Notes: a model not told the origin generated them from the letters alone. DNA of 64,000 nucleotides from Cryoendolithus antarcticus (GCA_002077065.1 NAJO01000008.1:1-64000); one strand, 5' to 3'. Counted from the stretch's first letter, positions 11,013 through 23,118 are shown. A program made the numbers and translations.

Positions 11013-14000
11013 CTATCGATCCCATCGCTGTAAGAGCAGGCACACGCGTTTGCTGTGATTGAAGGAGGAAGCCGAATGCGCGTGTCGAGCGTCGTTATGG
11101 ATGAACAGCGCTTGAAAGACATTGCGCGAAGGACACTGAGGAAAGAGGAGGCGTGGGCTAGTAGCCGTACTGCTGTATGTGCAGTGCGCAATTGGAAAGA
11201 CGTGTTTGCGGTACTTGGAGGAGGAGGCCAAATGTGCGGGTCGAGAGTCCGTGTGGTTGAATTGTGGTGGAGTTTCACTGCGCGGGAAAAGGTGGCGTGA
11301 GGTGGTAGTCGCACTGCTCTAAGGCAGCTCTGGTAGAAGGCGGTGTTGCGGAGAAGACTGGCGGTGGAATTGGGAGGAGGCGAATTGGGGGTGGTGAACA
11401 TTCGCGCTCGCGCGGTGGAGGTATTCATGATTGTGCTTCGGAGGCGATTGCGCTACATGGCGGATGTGTAGTGTCTGTCGCTCTGTAAGACGTGCCTGTG
11501 GTTACGATCGGATGACGGCCATGTATGTTGTATCCTCGTAGTCGTACGGTGGTAGACTAGCCGCTGTTGGCAGTGCAATCCGTGTGTATGCGAGCTGTGA
11601 CTCTCGATGTCGCCGCTGTAAGGCCGGGAGCCGGGCGCAAGTGGGGGTGGCGTGAGAGATTTGCGCACGAGTGGAGTAGGCGCTCGTGGGTTGCGACAGG
11701 GTGTGCGATATCGGAGAGATGCTTGCTAGGGCGATAATTGGTGATTCGTTCAAGTCAGAGCATGTACCGAGAAGGTCGTGCTGACGTAGAATCCCACTTC
11801 GAGGTGGGAGGGAGGCGGCACAGTGGAGGAGAGGGTGCCCGATCGTTGCTACTCCAAAGAACTTGGAAGCGCGACCCGGATGCGTGTACGATCAGCGACA
11901 GGACGACTTGCGGAGGGTAGGATTGGGTGTTTTCGCTGTTGGCCTCAGCTCAGGCTCCTTGCAGCACGTTCAGCTTTTCGACGGCATTCGAGGACTTGTC
12001 CTCGCTGCGGTCAGTAGAGAGTGGAAGAAGACACATGGTTACGGAAACAGTTCATCGGTGTTGTTCTTGCAGCTACGAGACACGGGAGCGGCTTCGGACT
12101 GGATCACACTTACGACACTTCCATGGTCTTTCAGCCAGACGGTGCAGCGGAAAGGAAGTGCTTGGAGAAAACTTACGCCTTCCTACTCTCTCCCCGCTTT
12201 GAAGGCAATTCGGAGAGACATTAGTGGTGTACGCTGCTGCGAAAGCTGTTTAGAAAGACTGTCCATACCTGCTAGGTTGCGCGCCAGATACTGCTCGTTG
12301 CAAGATGAACATCTGCGTTCGTTCAGCTATCGACATCTCGCATTCCACCGGCTCGTGGCACTCGGGAAGCAATCGTGAGATCCCAGCTTGGCGCGGCCAC
12401 GCTCTTTCGTCGCGCGGTTTCAAGCCTATCGCGGAGCTTGCCCCGACGGACAGGCATTGACACCGTGGCATTCTCCCAGCCCAGTCCGAGTTGACTCTGG
12501 CACCGTTCAAGGCATGTGGGCTTCCTGGCGTACTGTTGGATGTTGCCCTGAAGCAGATGTGCACTCCCGTTCTGCTTGTGCTACGCTCCAATTCTCATGC
12601 TCCTCTTTCGCGCAACCTCTTGAGGTCCGCTCGCCGCATATTCGAGCTTGGTGGATGTTGGCTGACTGGCTGTGCAAGTGACTTCGTCTGGGGTGAAGGC
12701 TACAGCTAGCAGTGCAATGGCAGGGATGATTGTGTTTGGGATGCTGTCTTCCTCGGGATTGAACTCTCATGTCGGTCCATGGCGCCGGCCGGCAAGATCG
12801 CCAGGTCATGACGCTAGCATTGGAGGCGGAGACGGCAAGGACGAGGTGGTACGAAAGCAGTGCAGGAGGCTCGCTGGTTTTCTCCAAGGCATGATGACCC
12901 AGCAGACGCCGATTCCCATTGTCTGGTCTGTTCGGCTAAGCTTCGGTCCCGTTGAACTTCGAACCTTGCTTCCATGCAACGTCTTGTGCATCTCGCACCA
13001 TGAGGACCTGACGCTACGGCTGCTTCAAGAGGCGAGTAACACGTTGGTGTCACGCACGTCACGTTGATGCCAAAGGCAGTCTTCCCTCGGCGTGGCTGTC
13101 ATGATATGCCGTCCGCAGATAGTCCACGTCTTGCTGGCCTCCACGTGAAGCCGCAGCGGACTTCCAACCGCGCTCACCTGATTGCAACGACCGATTGCTC
13201 TCGTAGTAGCATGGCGCTGTGCTTCTTCGAGAGCTGGGACATCACGTTCCATGGCAGAGGGTTTCCCGCACTTCCACATCCACATTGGTCGTGGACATCT
13301 TAACGGACTGCGTTACAATGTTCGTAGCTACGCTCGGTCCGAGATGCTTCGGTTGCTGATGCACGATGCAAGTCGAGAAGTCCCACGTTCATCGCGAGAA
13401 GCCAGTAAGTGCGGCACCCGAAGGTCAAGCACCATCGTTGTCGTGGTGGTTGCAGCTGCGTACAGTCTAGTGCAGGTGTTTTGTTGACGCCACGGAAGAT
13501 GTACAGCGTCGGCTTGTTGTTTAGCGCTCTTGCAGACAGAAGCAACCTCAGATATCGGGAGGATAGCGACGATGCAGGTTTGCTGTGTGCAGTGTGCGGA
13601 TTCGGGGGACAAGGACCATGAGGCGTTGTTGGTTCAGCATGAGCAACGGAACTCGATACTCGTTGAAGTGTCCCAGCGAAGCACCAGGGAGTATCGTGGC
13701 GTGGAACGACGCTTTGCAGTTGCCTGAGTAGAGCTCTGAATTGCGATTGTAGTCCGCGATCACTTTGGCGTTTCGAGAGATGCCATGAGGATGGAAACGA
13801 AGGAACACTGCGGAATGTCGTCGCAGCCGTCACGCAAGAGTGTCGAATTGGTTCGGCGTTCTACTGCTGCTACCCACTTACGTTCGTGAGGAGGTTTGTT
13901 GGGTTTGGCGTTGATGGCGAAGGAGGAGGAAAGGGTGTGCACCTGGAGGAGCTCTTGCTGCTTCGCAATGGGATATGTGCGGGAGCTGCATTGGAGATCA

Positions 14001-16306
14001 AGACTTGTCTCCCACGGCTCCGATGGGTGATGTGGAAGTGGGATTGCTCAGCAGGAGATTGGCGGCGGTGAAAGCAGAACATTGCCCAGGCTGGGGCTTT
14101 CATGGAGCGAAGTGATCGAGTCGATCGGGGACTGTTCCATTACGATCGTCGCTTCCAGTGGTCTCAGATGTCACTCGGCGAAGGTCTGCTGAAGCCGTAG
14201 GGATTCCACCGCGTTTGGCGTGCTGTTGGTGGAGGATCATTCGTGTCGGGTTTACGTTGGAGCTGTTTCGGAGGTCGATGGCGGTAGTGACATGGCATCA
14301 CGAACGCTTCGGCTGTCTGGGGTGTGACGGGGCGCCATGTTCGTCGACGTGGTAGCCAGCAAGAAGCTGGAGGTGGCTTCCGGCGCATACGAGGGATTGT
14401 GGTGCGTTGGGGTGGCTGAAGATCGACGTTCGCTGGCATTTTGCTGATGGTGGGATGCAGACAGGCGGCGGTCTCGTTCAGCGATAAGACCGGTAGCACG
14501 ATGGTCATTTCGAAGCATACATGTAGGTCCTGGCGAGGTGCTAGATCGTTTCGAAGGTTGATTTTGGCAGTAAATGTCCTGGCAGGAGAGTTAATTGCTT
14601 CTACCACAACACTGCGAAAGGTGGATGTCCAGAAAGTCCAGTTGCGTTGTTCTGGTGGAGTTGACAAGCATCGTAGAAGCCGCTTCGGTTGAGGGACTCG
14701 AAGTGCAGGTCTCAAGAGAAGAGGAGGAGCATGCACGAACCGCTGCGAAGGCGCTGTCGTGTGAGGATGACATGGCGATGAGTAGGATCGTCGCGGGACG
14801 CAAGGGCTGTGGAAGCTGTGGTGCACAAGATGTTTGCATTGCGGCAAGCAGCTGCTACGCACTTGGGTTGTCATTGCTGGCTATCGAGATGCACTACTAG
14901 CTATGCTCTCGGGCTGGCGTTGGAGGTGTTCACGGTGGTGTTCGGGTCAAGACTGATCATTGCGGCTCCATGATTGGCTTGTGGTTGTCTTGGGAATGAC
15001 TCCCTGTATGCAACGTTTGGCTCGGAGTATTTCGTGCTGGCAGGAGTGCGCTGATTGTGATCGTTCCGCCAATGGAGCAGATCCAGGGGAGTCTTGGTGT
15101 CGGTTGGTGGTTAGGCTGAGCAGTCAGTCCCGAGGGATTACTGGGACGATTGAACCGTAGGTCTGGGCTGTTGGTGTTGCTGTGCGGCTGCTGATCGCCT
15201 CCGGTGCGAGACGTTGAAGTGGGGATGTTGTCAGATCCAGTACGTACCTTCCTTTGGAGTCGTCCGGCTGAGTAGGGCGCTGAGCCTTCGAGGTCTTGCA
15301 GCATGCTGTTCGCGTTCGAGGAGTGGTACATTGGGCGTCGTGCGAAGGTGCTGGGTTGCAAGGAGATAGTAGTTCCGAGGCGTGCTAATCTTGGGAAGCG
15401 GCATGACATGAAGTAAGGCTGATCTGTGATGAGAGTTGCGTCGGCGATGGTGCGTCCGATGTGCGAGCTTTCGAGAGCTGCGTGAGGCGTCTGTTTGTGC
15501 TGACTACGTTCTCGAAGTGGAGTCGATTGGGGTTTGTGGTGGTGTTGGAACCATGCAGGCCGTTCGTTGAGTCTTTTCAGCGCTATGCATGAGGACAAGA
15601 TGTTTCTAGCAGGAGAGCGGACGGACGTGATGGCGAATGGTGCGAGTTGGGCTCGCGAGCGGTACCTGATGGTTTACGCGGCTGGAGACTGGCAGTGGTG
15701 ACATTCCGTGACAGTCCAAGTACTACGTCGTGATGATGGAGCTGTGTTCTTTCCAGGAGGTGGCTCTAGCTTAAGCACGTCGGAAGATATGATAGTGCTG
15801 CGTCCGAGCTACGTGGATTGCGTTGGAGGTCGTTTGATTCGGTTGATGCGTAGACGACACAGGCGAGCTTCGTGTTCACGAGCAGTGCGTGTTGCGGCAA
15901 GAGGCAAGATTGTGGTGCAGCTTTCAAGTTGTGCGGATGGAAGGAATCAAGGCTGTGTCGATGCAAAGCTGGTGGGACTAGGAGGAGAACGCTATGGCAT
16001 GGAGAGGTTGGAGGCAGGATGCGTACATCACGAAACGTAGGATTGGGAGTCTTTGAAGATGGAGGAGGTATGGGGAAGAGAGTCAATTGTGTAAAGCAGC
16101 TATGCTATCCCGGTGTTGAAGTCCGTTTGATGAAGTAAACGCATGCCGCTTCCTGTACAGTGTTGAACTGTGTCTGTCGCTCCCTTCCTCCATGTCTGTC
16201 AGCCGGACCCATCGTGCCCTTCACGTTTGTTTGTTGTTGGCAGGGATCTGTTGGAAGCGGTCAGCGGTCTGTGTAGTCTCACGGAGCTTTGGGTTGAGCT
16301 TACGGA
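11013..16306. other. Long subtelomeric region without a supported gene
   Basis: About 5.3 kb carries no gene I can support. At 11060-11370 there is a degenerate two-copy repeat of about 155 bp: GGAGGAAGCCGAATGCGCG near 11063 and GGAGGAGGCCAAATGTGCG near 11217. On the minus strand between about 13.9 and 15.6 kb several moderately long frames have partly protein-like stretches (for example 14164-14874). I could not connect them with consistent splice sites or recognise a domain, so a decayed or intron-rich gene is possible but unproven. Confidence 0.45.
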
Positions 16307-19300
16307 TCAGAAGAGCTCGGGCTCGTACTCGTCATCGTCCTCATTCTCAGCACCGATCGCTCCGACAGAAGGCGAGCGGCTGGGAGGCTCAAGCTTGACG
16401 GTGTCCTGCGGCTCGTACATATCGTCATCACTGTCGTCTGCTGCAGGCGTAGCCTCGCGGTCGGTGCTATGAGTCGGAGGATGATTGCCGTACGACGCCT
16501 GCTGGGCGGGCGTGAACGGAGTGCCGAAAGCGAGGCCAGGCAGAGGAGTAGCTGTGGATTGAGCAGCGAGGTTGATCCCCGGCAGGAGGTTCGCCGCAGT
16601 CTGCTGAGGCGTGGAGGACTTGGAGGTGCGATCGATGCCAGTCGCGGTGGCCTGCTGGGATGCGAGAAGCTGAGCGACGGGATCGAAGCTGGACGGAACG
16701 ATGGGAGTGGGTGTCTGCTGCATGGTGGGGTTGAAGCCGGTCGAAGCAATGGTCGGCTGCGCCTGCGGAGATGGGGATGGCTGAGCGGTGACTGTGATTG
16801 TCAGTATGTTGCGGCTTGGAGGTGTACGTGGAAAGCTTACGTGGAGAGGAGGCGACCAGCTCAGTCTTCATCTGCTTGGTCGGTGGGAGGGGAGAGTCGG
16901 GTGATGCTGCGCGTGTTAGCTGAATGTTATTGTAAGATGTTCAGCAGATGGAACATACCCTGAGGAAACCCAAGAGCCTTGCGCTTGGCTGCGGCCTCAC
17001 GCGCAGGAGTAGAGGACGGAGTGGCTGTGTCGGCACTGCCAGGAGCCACAGGAGTGGCGGTCGCTGGGAGTGGAGTCGCAATGGCGGACTGAAGCGCGGA
17101 GCTCGCAGGAGTTGTGAGCAAGGTCCTACGCATGCCCGAGCCGGGCGATTGCTGAGAGAGGGGCGAGCTGAAGGTCTGGGCCATGAATTGCGCGGCCATA
17201 GTGTCGACGTTGCTCTGGTCGGGCTTCGCAGGCGTCTTGGGCTGCGGCTGAGATTTGAGAGAGGAGGTGTTGTCAGCCGTGGACTTGAGGATGGGAAATT
17301 CGGGCGTCTTCGAGGTGCGAGGAGCAGCCTTTGACTGGTCGGCAGCGGAGGTCAGATCGCTGGACTTCGCGGACTTGGTAACAGTGTCGACTGCGGCTGT
17401 CTCAGTCTTGATGACAGCGCCGGGAGTCTCAGATTCGTTGGCGGGCTCAGCGTCCGTCATGATGGCGTCAGGAGGAGTGATCTGGGTGTTGGAGATCTCT
17501 GACGCAGCGCCAGAGCTGCTGATGGCGGGAGACGGAGATGCAATGGTAGGCTGAACATCCTCCATAGGTGAGCCAGGAGGAGTGTCGTTGGTGTTGGCAG
17601 TGGAAGCATCGCCAGAGGCAGTGATGGCGGGCTCCACGGAATATGTAGAGGTCTCATGGGTAGGAACGCTGTCAGTCTCGGGGAGATCAGCGGCGGGCTT
17701 AGCATCCTCCATGGCTGAGTCCGGCGAAGTCTCGTTCTTGTTGGCGGTGGGCGCATTGTCAGAGGAGGTGATGGCGGGCTTAGCGGAAGATGTAGAGGTC
17801 TCGCCGGCAGGAACGCTGTCAGTCTTCGGGAGTGTAGCGGTGGGCTTAGCGTCCTCCATCGTGGTGTCAGGAGCAGTCTCCGGAGTCTTCGCGGGCTTAG
17901 GCGCGCCACCAGGGGCAGAGGACTCAGCAGCATCGGGAGAGGTCTCAGGCTTCGAGGTCTCAGTCTTGCGGTCTGTGACGATAGCTTGCTTAGCGGTGGA
18001 GCCTCCCTTGTCGCCAGCTGGGGCGATTGGACCAGGCGTGGGGCCTGAGATGGAGGCAGTTGGCGGAGCGGATTCCTTCGGCTCTGAGACCTTAGGCGCA
18101 GATGTTGGAGGACCGGAGAGGGAATGCGCATTGCTGGCGGTGGTAGCGGTTTGAGCGCCGCTGTGAGAGGCAGGCTGAGTGGCTGGGTTCGCAGACTGCT
18201 GCGCGTTCTCGAAGGCTGTCTGCAGCTTCGCAAGGTAAATGCGGAGTGGGGCGAGATAGGCAGTGTTCAGCTCGTTCTCGACCCTCGGATTGGGAAGCAT
18301 TCGTTGTACGCACCCGAAGACTTCACCCCATCCCCTCTGATCGCAGAGACCTGCAAGCATGGGTCCCAACTTAGCTAATATTGTGTTGGCATTGGATCTG
18401 TCTGCCACGGGGGAAGCCTTCCACGATGCGACGAGACGCCCTGCGTCGGCGACCAGTGTTTGGGGACCTGGAGGCTGGACTGGGACGGATTGGTCTGTGG
18501 CAGGCTGGGCTGCGGCAGATTGAGATGCAGCTGCGGGCGGCTGCATTGCGACAATGTCCTTATGAATACGCTTCTTTGCGTCCTTGTGCATGAGCTTGTA
18601 CATCTCGATGAACCAGTCCCCGGTTATCTGCTCCAGCTCGAGGCGATGGACGACTTCAGCTTGCTCACTCTCCTCTTGCAAGTCCTTGTACGCCTTGACA
18701 ATGTCGTCTACAGTCACGACGCTGGACTCCGCGGTCTGGAGGGCAGCGAGCTCGCGGAAGCGGAGCTGGCCATCCTCACTCATGTTGTTGAGGAGATCCC
18801 ACAGCTGATCAGGAGTTATGGGTTGCGATGGCGGAGCGGATGCGGTCTCGTCGTCGCCCTCTCCCTCGCTCTTGACGTGAACGGCTCCCTCATCGTCGTC
18901 ATCGCCGGCAGGAGACGTCTTCGCGTTGAGGTCATCAGCCGGGTCCGCGGCATAGGTCACGCCACTGGTCTTGACGGCCTCAAGAAACTCATCGATGCGC
19001 TTCGGGTCAAGGCTGGCTTTGATCAAGTCTGCGAGGAACGCCGGTGCCTTAGCACTAGCACATGTCCACCTGATAGACTCCCTCGTAAGCTGTCCGACTA
19101 CGCCTGAATTCTTCTTTGCAGCCTGTCTGCGTTTGGCCTCGGGGATGCTGAGCCACGCCGGGTAGAACTTCGGTCCCAGCTGGTTGTGAGCGGTGGCGAT
19201 CATGGCGGCGTTGTATACCACTGGAGGAGGCGCGAAATTGGAGGCAGCAGCCATGCCGGTGGGCGGGGCCATTTGCTGAGCTGGGACTCCTGCGCCCATC

Positions 19301-19716
19301 CAAGTGCCTCCAGCTTCGGGATCCGCGAACTGATTTGTGTAGTTGACATTCTTTTGCGCACCTGCAAGCTCTTGCATAACCTCATCCCAGAGCGTGACGA
19401 GGCATGCGTGGTAGCCTTCGGTGGCGGCAGCCGCTGGGAAATTGATCGCATTGACCCGTTTTTTGAGTGACATGCTGTGCTGCTGGGCCACATAGGCGAT
19501 GATGTACTGAAGCTCGACGACATTGCGGGCGAGTGTGCTTCCAGGGTCTTTGGTGTAGTAGCCCCTTGTAACGAGGGCCATTGCGGCCCAAGTGCCTGCC
19601 GCGAGATGCGAGTGGTTGGGTGTGATGGCCTTATTGATCCGGTTCACTGAGCGTTTGTACGCGTCTTTCTGGTGGGTGCCGTCGTTCGCCGCGAGGCGAG
19701 GTGCTGGAAGTGGCAT
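16307..19716 (-). CDS. Large subtelomeric hypothetical protein with internal 49-residue repeats
   Basis: Three minus-strand exons, 19716-16959, 16906-16841 and 16791-16307, join in frame to 1102 aa. Intron 1 (16907-16958) has donor GTATGT and branch CTAAC; intron 2 (16792-16840) has donor GTAAGC and branch CTGAC. The ATG at 19716 opens the long frame. The N-terminal ~260 residues look folded (RSVNRINKAITP, WAAMALVTRGYY, FYPAWLSIPEAKRR), followed by an acidic stretch (GDDDDEGA) and a helical segment of about 110 residues (QLWDLLNNMSEDGQL, LQEESEQAEVVHRLELEQ). After that it is Thr/Ser/Pro/Ala-rich, with tandem 49-residue repeats carrying MEDAKP and ETDSVP. The extreme C terminus is acidic. No family is recognised. 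It could be a nuclear or chromatin-associated scaffold, but that is only a composition-based guess. Confidence 0.7.
17551..17991. repeat. Three in-frame 147-bp repeats in gene C
   Basis: The anchor CATCCTCCAT (minus-strand MED codons) recurs at 17556, 17703 and 17850, exactly 147 bp apart. Two full copies encode 49-residue units sharing MEDAKP, DSVP, ETST and PAIT. The copy at the low-coordinate end (17551) is more diverged. The upper boundary is approximate. Confidence 0.85.
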
Positions 19717-20716
19717 CTTCGTTCTGCAGAGTGAGAATGCGGCGGGCGTTTGCGGAGATCAGGTATGGCGGCGGGCTGATGTATGTGAGGAGCTTCGAAC
19801 GAGCAGTGGTGGAGGTGGATGATGCTGATGATTTGCACTTGCTGGTGGAGTGCAATTGCGGATGAAGTTCACTTGCTTGGGTGACGCTGGGTGAATTTCG
19901 CTTGCTTGGTGCGTTCGGTGGTGGATAGTGGGACTGCTGGACCGATGGTGCTTGCTCGATGCTCGGTCGGTCGATGGGAGATGCTCCCGATGAGGTCGAG
20001 AGATGTCGGAGGATGATGTGTGGGATGTTCAGGTGTGAGTGATGGAGAGGGCTTTGGTGTCACCGTCGACGCGTGTGGCGGATCTCGCGCTCAGCCTGTG
20101 CGTGCGGCGGCGGCTGGGCGAGATTCTTGTGATGCTGAGGTGTTGCCAACGTGCTTCAGGTGTCTGGTGCTGATGGTTGTACTGTCGTATGGATGGATGT
20201 CTTGTCGTGGGCGTAGTCGTGTGTGTCGTGGAGCTAGAGGAGTGTTGTGATGGACCGAAGCGGAAGGACTAGGTCAATTGCGTGGAAGGTGCGACCGTCA
20301 CATGCAAGATTGCCACCGCGGATTTGATGGTAGTAAGTAAGTCACGGTCTCAGCGTTTTGCCCACAGTTTCCGCTGCCTCATCAGTTAAAGTGAAGCCAA
20401 TTGGTAGGATATCTGCTGTGCCCAAGTGATGAACTGGCTAATCAGGAGAGCTTCTCAATCGCCTGCTCATGTGCCAGACCATCATGTGCGACCCAGGGAC
20501 AGCAAAGAAGCAGAAGAGAAGGAATGCGCGTAGACGAAACGGCATGGAGGTGTTCGAGAGACTTACCCACTAGCAATAGTACCAGAACAGTACACACCTT
20601 CTCGCCACAACCCACCAAACGCTTTCACACTCGCGAGCGACCAACCAACCTCCGAAGCTTCCTCCTCGCCATTGCCTCATGCCACTGCGCCGGATTGCTG
20701 GCCATCGGGCAAGAGA
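19717..20716. other. Upstream region of gene C, no gene seen
   Basis: This 1 kb lies 5' of the minus-strand gene C and should contain its promoter. No frame has protein-like composition, and no repeat clearer than scattered GCTTGCTTGG motifs near 19870-19910 was found. The 73-bp repeat array starts at about 20717. Confidence 0.5.
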
Positions 20717-21365
20717 TCTCGTGAGCAGAATCCGCCTCCACCCTCTACGATTTGCTATTGCGGCGTATTGCTGGATGCCAGATCAGCGGCAACCACAGCA
20801 GAAACACCTCACACCAATTGAAGGAGCCTTGTGCGTTGTAACGTTGGTAGACGGGCGAGGGATCTCGAGGACCGAAAGACTCCCTCCACGCCATGCAAAG
20901 CTATTGCGCTGTGATGCCGGATAAGGAGGAAGCGATCTCGGTACTGGAAACGCATACCACACGCGAGAGGCTGCTAGTGCGGAGTATTGCTGGCCAGGCA
21001 TCTGATCGCAACGACGGAATCACCTGGGCGAAGCGTTGGTGGAGTACTGCGTAGTCGCATTGCCTGGTGGATCTCGATCGCAACAGTGGAACCCGCTGCA
21101 ATACCTGTTAGGGGAGTTCTGCGTACTCGCAGTGCCTTGATGGATATCGATCGCAACAGTGGAATCGACTGCCACACCTGTTGGCGGAGTTCTGCGTACT
21201 CGCAGTACCTTGGTGGATCTTGATCGCAACAGTGGAATCGACTGCCACACCTGTTGGCGGAGTCCTGCGTAGCCGGTTTGACATGCAGGCCAGCAATCAC
21301 AAGACGGGAGCTGACTGCGACGGGGTTGGTGGTGTATTGCGTTGTGGTGTGGCCTGCCAGGTGGA
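20717..21365. repeat. 73-bp tandem repeat array (second locus)
   Basis: Unit anchors (GATCGCAAC or variants) fall at about 20717, 20788, 20862, 20931, 21004, 21076, 21149, 21222 and 21295, spaced 69-74 bp and mostly 71-73. The best copies read CGATCGCAACAGTGGAATCG, then a GCCACACCTG stretch and TTGGCGGAGT. Copies decay toward the left. The core GATCGCAACrgyGGAATCG is the one seen in the array at 10.6-11.0 kb. Confidence 0.85.
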
Positions 21366-22161
21366 TCAGTCGTGAGAGCAGAACGAAAGAGATGGAACGA
21401 AATTGGAGCATTGCGCACTCGTGCTGGCTACCGGAGGAGTGGTTGGGATAATACTGCACAACCAAGAAGTCGTACGGCGGTGGTTTGCGTGCACAGCGTT
21501 GTGCCAGACCTCAAGGCACTGCATTCGAGAGAGTCGTGAGAAGAAGCGTGCGCCTCGCGGTGGGTGAGAGTGGTTGGCGATGCGCTGTTGAGTGGGGAAG
21601 GCGAATGTGACACAATGGAAGCAGTACTGAGGTGGAGACTTACGAGCGTTGTGCGGAGGCTGGAACGGTGAAGCGATGATCGTTGATGATGAAGTGTTGG
21701 GAGGATGCGAGGGAAATGGCAGTGCGATACTGTGGAGCGGAGCCGACGGTTTCGGGAGGTAGATTGCGCAAGAACAACATCAAGGTGATATTGAAGGGAT
21801 CGGGAGGCTGTGGATACTGTCGTATGGAGTTGACGCAGTCCTGATGATGGGTCCTGTGCCACCATGCGGTTTTTGACTTTCTTGGTGCTTGCCTCTCCCC
21901 AAGCTCCCGACTGCGTTGAATTGCTGGCAGAAGAGCAAAGGGCGGCGTGCGATCAAGTCCGGCCTGCTCGGCGCCTTGTCATCGAACATGCTTCCAAGCT
22001 GTTTGCAAAGCGTTGCCAGAGTGCGAGAGCTGGCTGATTGAGAAAACGCAGCGGCGTTAGCATGAAATGGCAGTCCTCGGCGCGAGAGCGTCATGTTGGT
22101 GGATGGTGCAATCCCAGCAGTGCTTCTGGCGATGACTTCGACGGCATCATTCGCGGATGAG
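21366..22161. other. Possible exon region on the minus strand, otherwise empty
   Basis: A minus-strand frame (about 22040-21850) has fairly protein-like composition (SRTLATLCKQLGSMFDD, then RPDLIARRPLLFCQQ). It could be a downstream exon of the candidate at 22302-22449, with a possible acceptor at TCAATCAG near 22030. I could not confirm the join, and no domain is recognised. The rest of the stretch shows nothing. Confidence 0.25.
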
Positions 22162-22293
22162 GAACGAGCATCATGATGAGATGGAACGAGCATCATGATG
22201 AGATGGAACGAGCATCATGATGAGATGGAACGAGCATCATGATGAGATGGAACGAGCATCATGATGAGATGGAACGAGCATCATGATGAGATG
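22162..22293. repeat. 22-bp tandem repeat, six perfect copies
   Basis: Copies start at 22162, 22184, 22206, 22228, 22250 and 22272. Each begins GAACGAGCATCATGATG and ends AGATG, and the six are identical. The perfection contrasts with the decayed arrays nearby and implies recent expansion or homogenisation. On the minus strand the array begins only 2 bp after a consensus GTAAGT donor (22301-22296), so it could sit inside an intron. Confidence 0.95.
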
Positions 22294-22301
22294 GTACTTA
22301 C

Positions 22302-22449
22302 GAATGTGGACAGCCTGACAAACGATGAATGCGTCACACTGATTGCTTCCACGCTCGGAGCATGGGAGACATCGGTTTGGCGCTCCCCTGATGCCAGACA
22401 GGCAGAAGACAGCGCAGACTGTTCGTGATCTGTTGTTGTCAGCAAGCAT
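22302..22449 (-). CDS. Candidate first exon of an unrecognised Cys-rich gene
   Basis: From an ATG at 22449 the minus strand encodes 49 residues plus one base, with several cysteines (RCLPCSERGSNQCDAFIVC). It ends at a consensus GTAAGT donor at 22301. The cysteine spacing is loosely like a fungal Zn2Cys6 or similar small zinc motif, but it does not match one I can name. The frame is also open upstream of this ATG. Without a confirmed downstream exon this is a weak candidate. Confidence 0.2.
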
Positions 22450-23118
22450 TATAATTGGAGATAGATGGTCAACCTCAAGCAGTAGCTGTGTGTGGAAGCG
22501 TGTGACAGCAGTTGTCAAGTCTGGCAGAGTCGCTTGCTGATACAATGTCACTTTCCCAAGGCATGTCGCTTGCTAGCAAGGGATGTCGTGCGGGTACAGC
22601 TCCATGTGAGCAGCCTCGCACGAGCAGCATGCACTCTCGAGTGGGCGGGGGTGGTCTGGCGGTGTACCGAAGTGCAGCCACGTTGGAGCGAGGTGTGCTA
22701 CCTCCAGCGTCCCGTCTTGTCCCAACACTTCGGTGTCAGCTGTTTGGGCGGCTGCAGCGTACATCAGGCGGCTGCAGCGTCTTGATGCGTAGGATGCTCT
22801 GAGGTTCTCAGGCATCTTGGCTCTTGCAGCGTTTGGCGGCGAGGTGGTCTTGTGGAGTACGGCGAAGGTCAAAGAGCGACAGCAACGTATCACCGGCCGG
22901 CTTAGCGGGCTTGACGTGGAATGCATCCGTGCCCTTCGAGCTCGAATCTAGCGTTCACGATGTCAACTGCTCTGTGTGTGGAAAGAGTGTGCAGCCCACT
23001 TGGGTATTGGTGTCACGTTGATCGACTCAGCTTCCCTACAGTGCAGGTACTAGACACTATCCACCGCGTGAAGGTGTGATCTTGGATAGCTTAACATGCA
23101 GAGCAAGTGACTTCGGAA

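Noticed and set aside
11863..12378. 171-codon plus-strand frame
   Set aside because: No motif or lawful neighbouring exon; composition is not distinctive.
14164..15598. Two minus-strand frames (236 and 213 codons) as a possible gene
   Set aside because: Stretches look partly protein-like, but no consistent splice join, no domain and Arg/Pro/Thr-heavy composition typical of antisense or chance frames in GC-rich DNA.
10574..21365. Regular 73-bp repeats considered as a CRISPR array or tRNA cluster
   Set aside because: Units are contiguous without unique spacers, the genome is eukaryotic, and no cloverleaf or tRNA A/B boxes are visible. They are tandem satellite.
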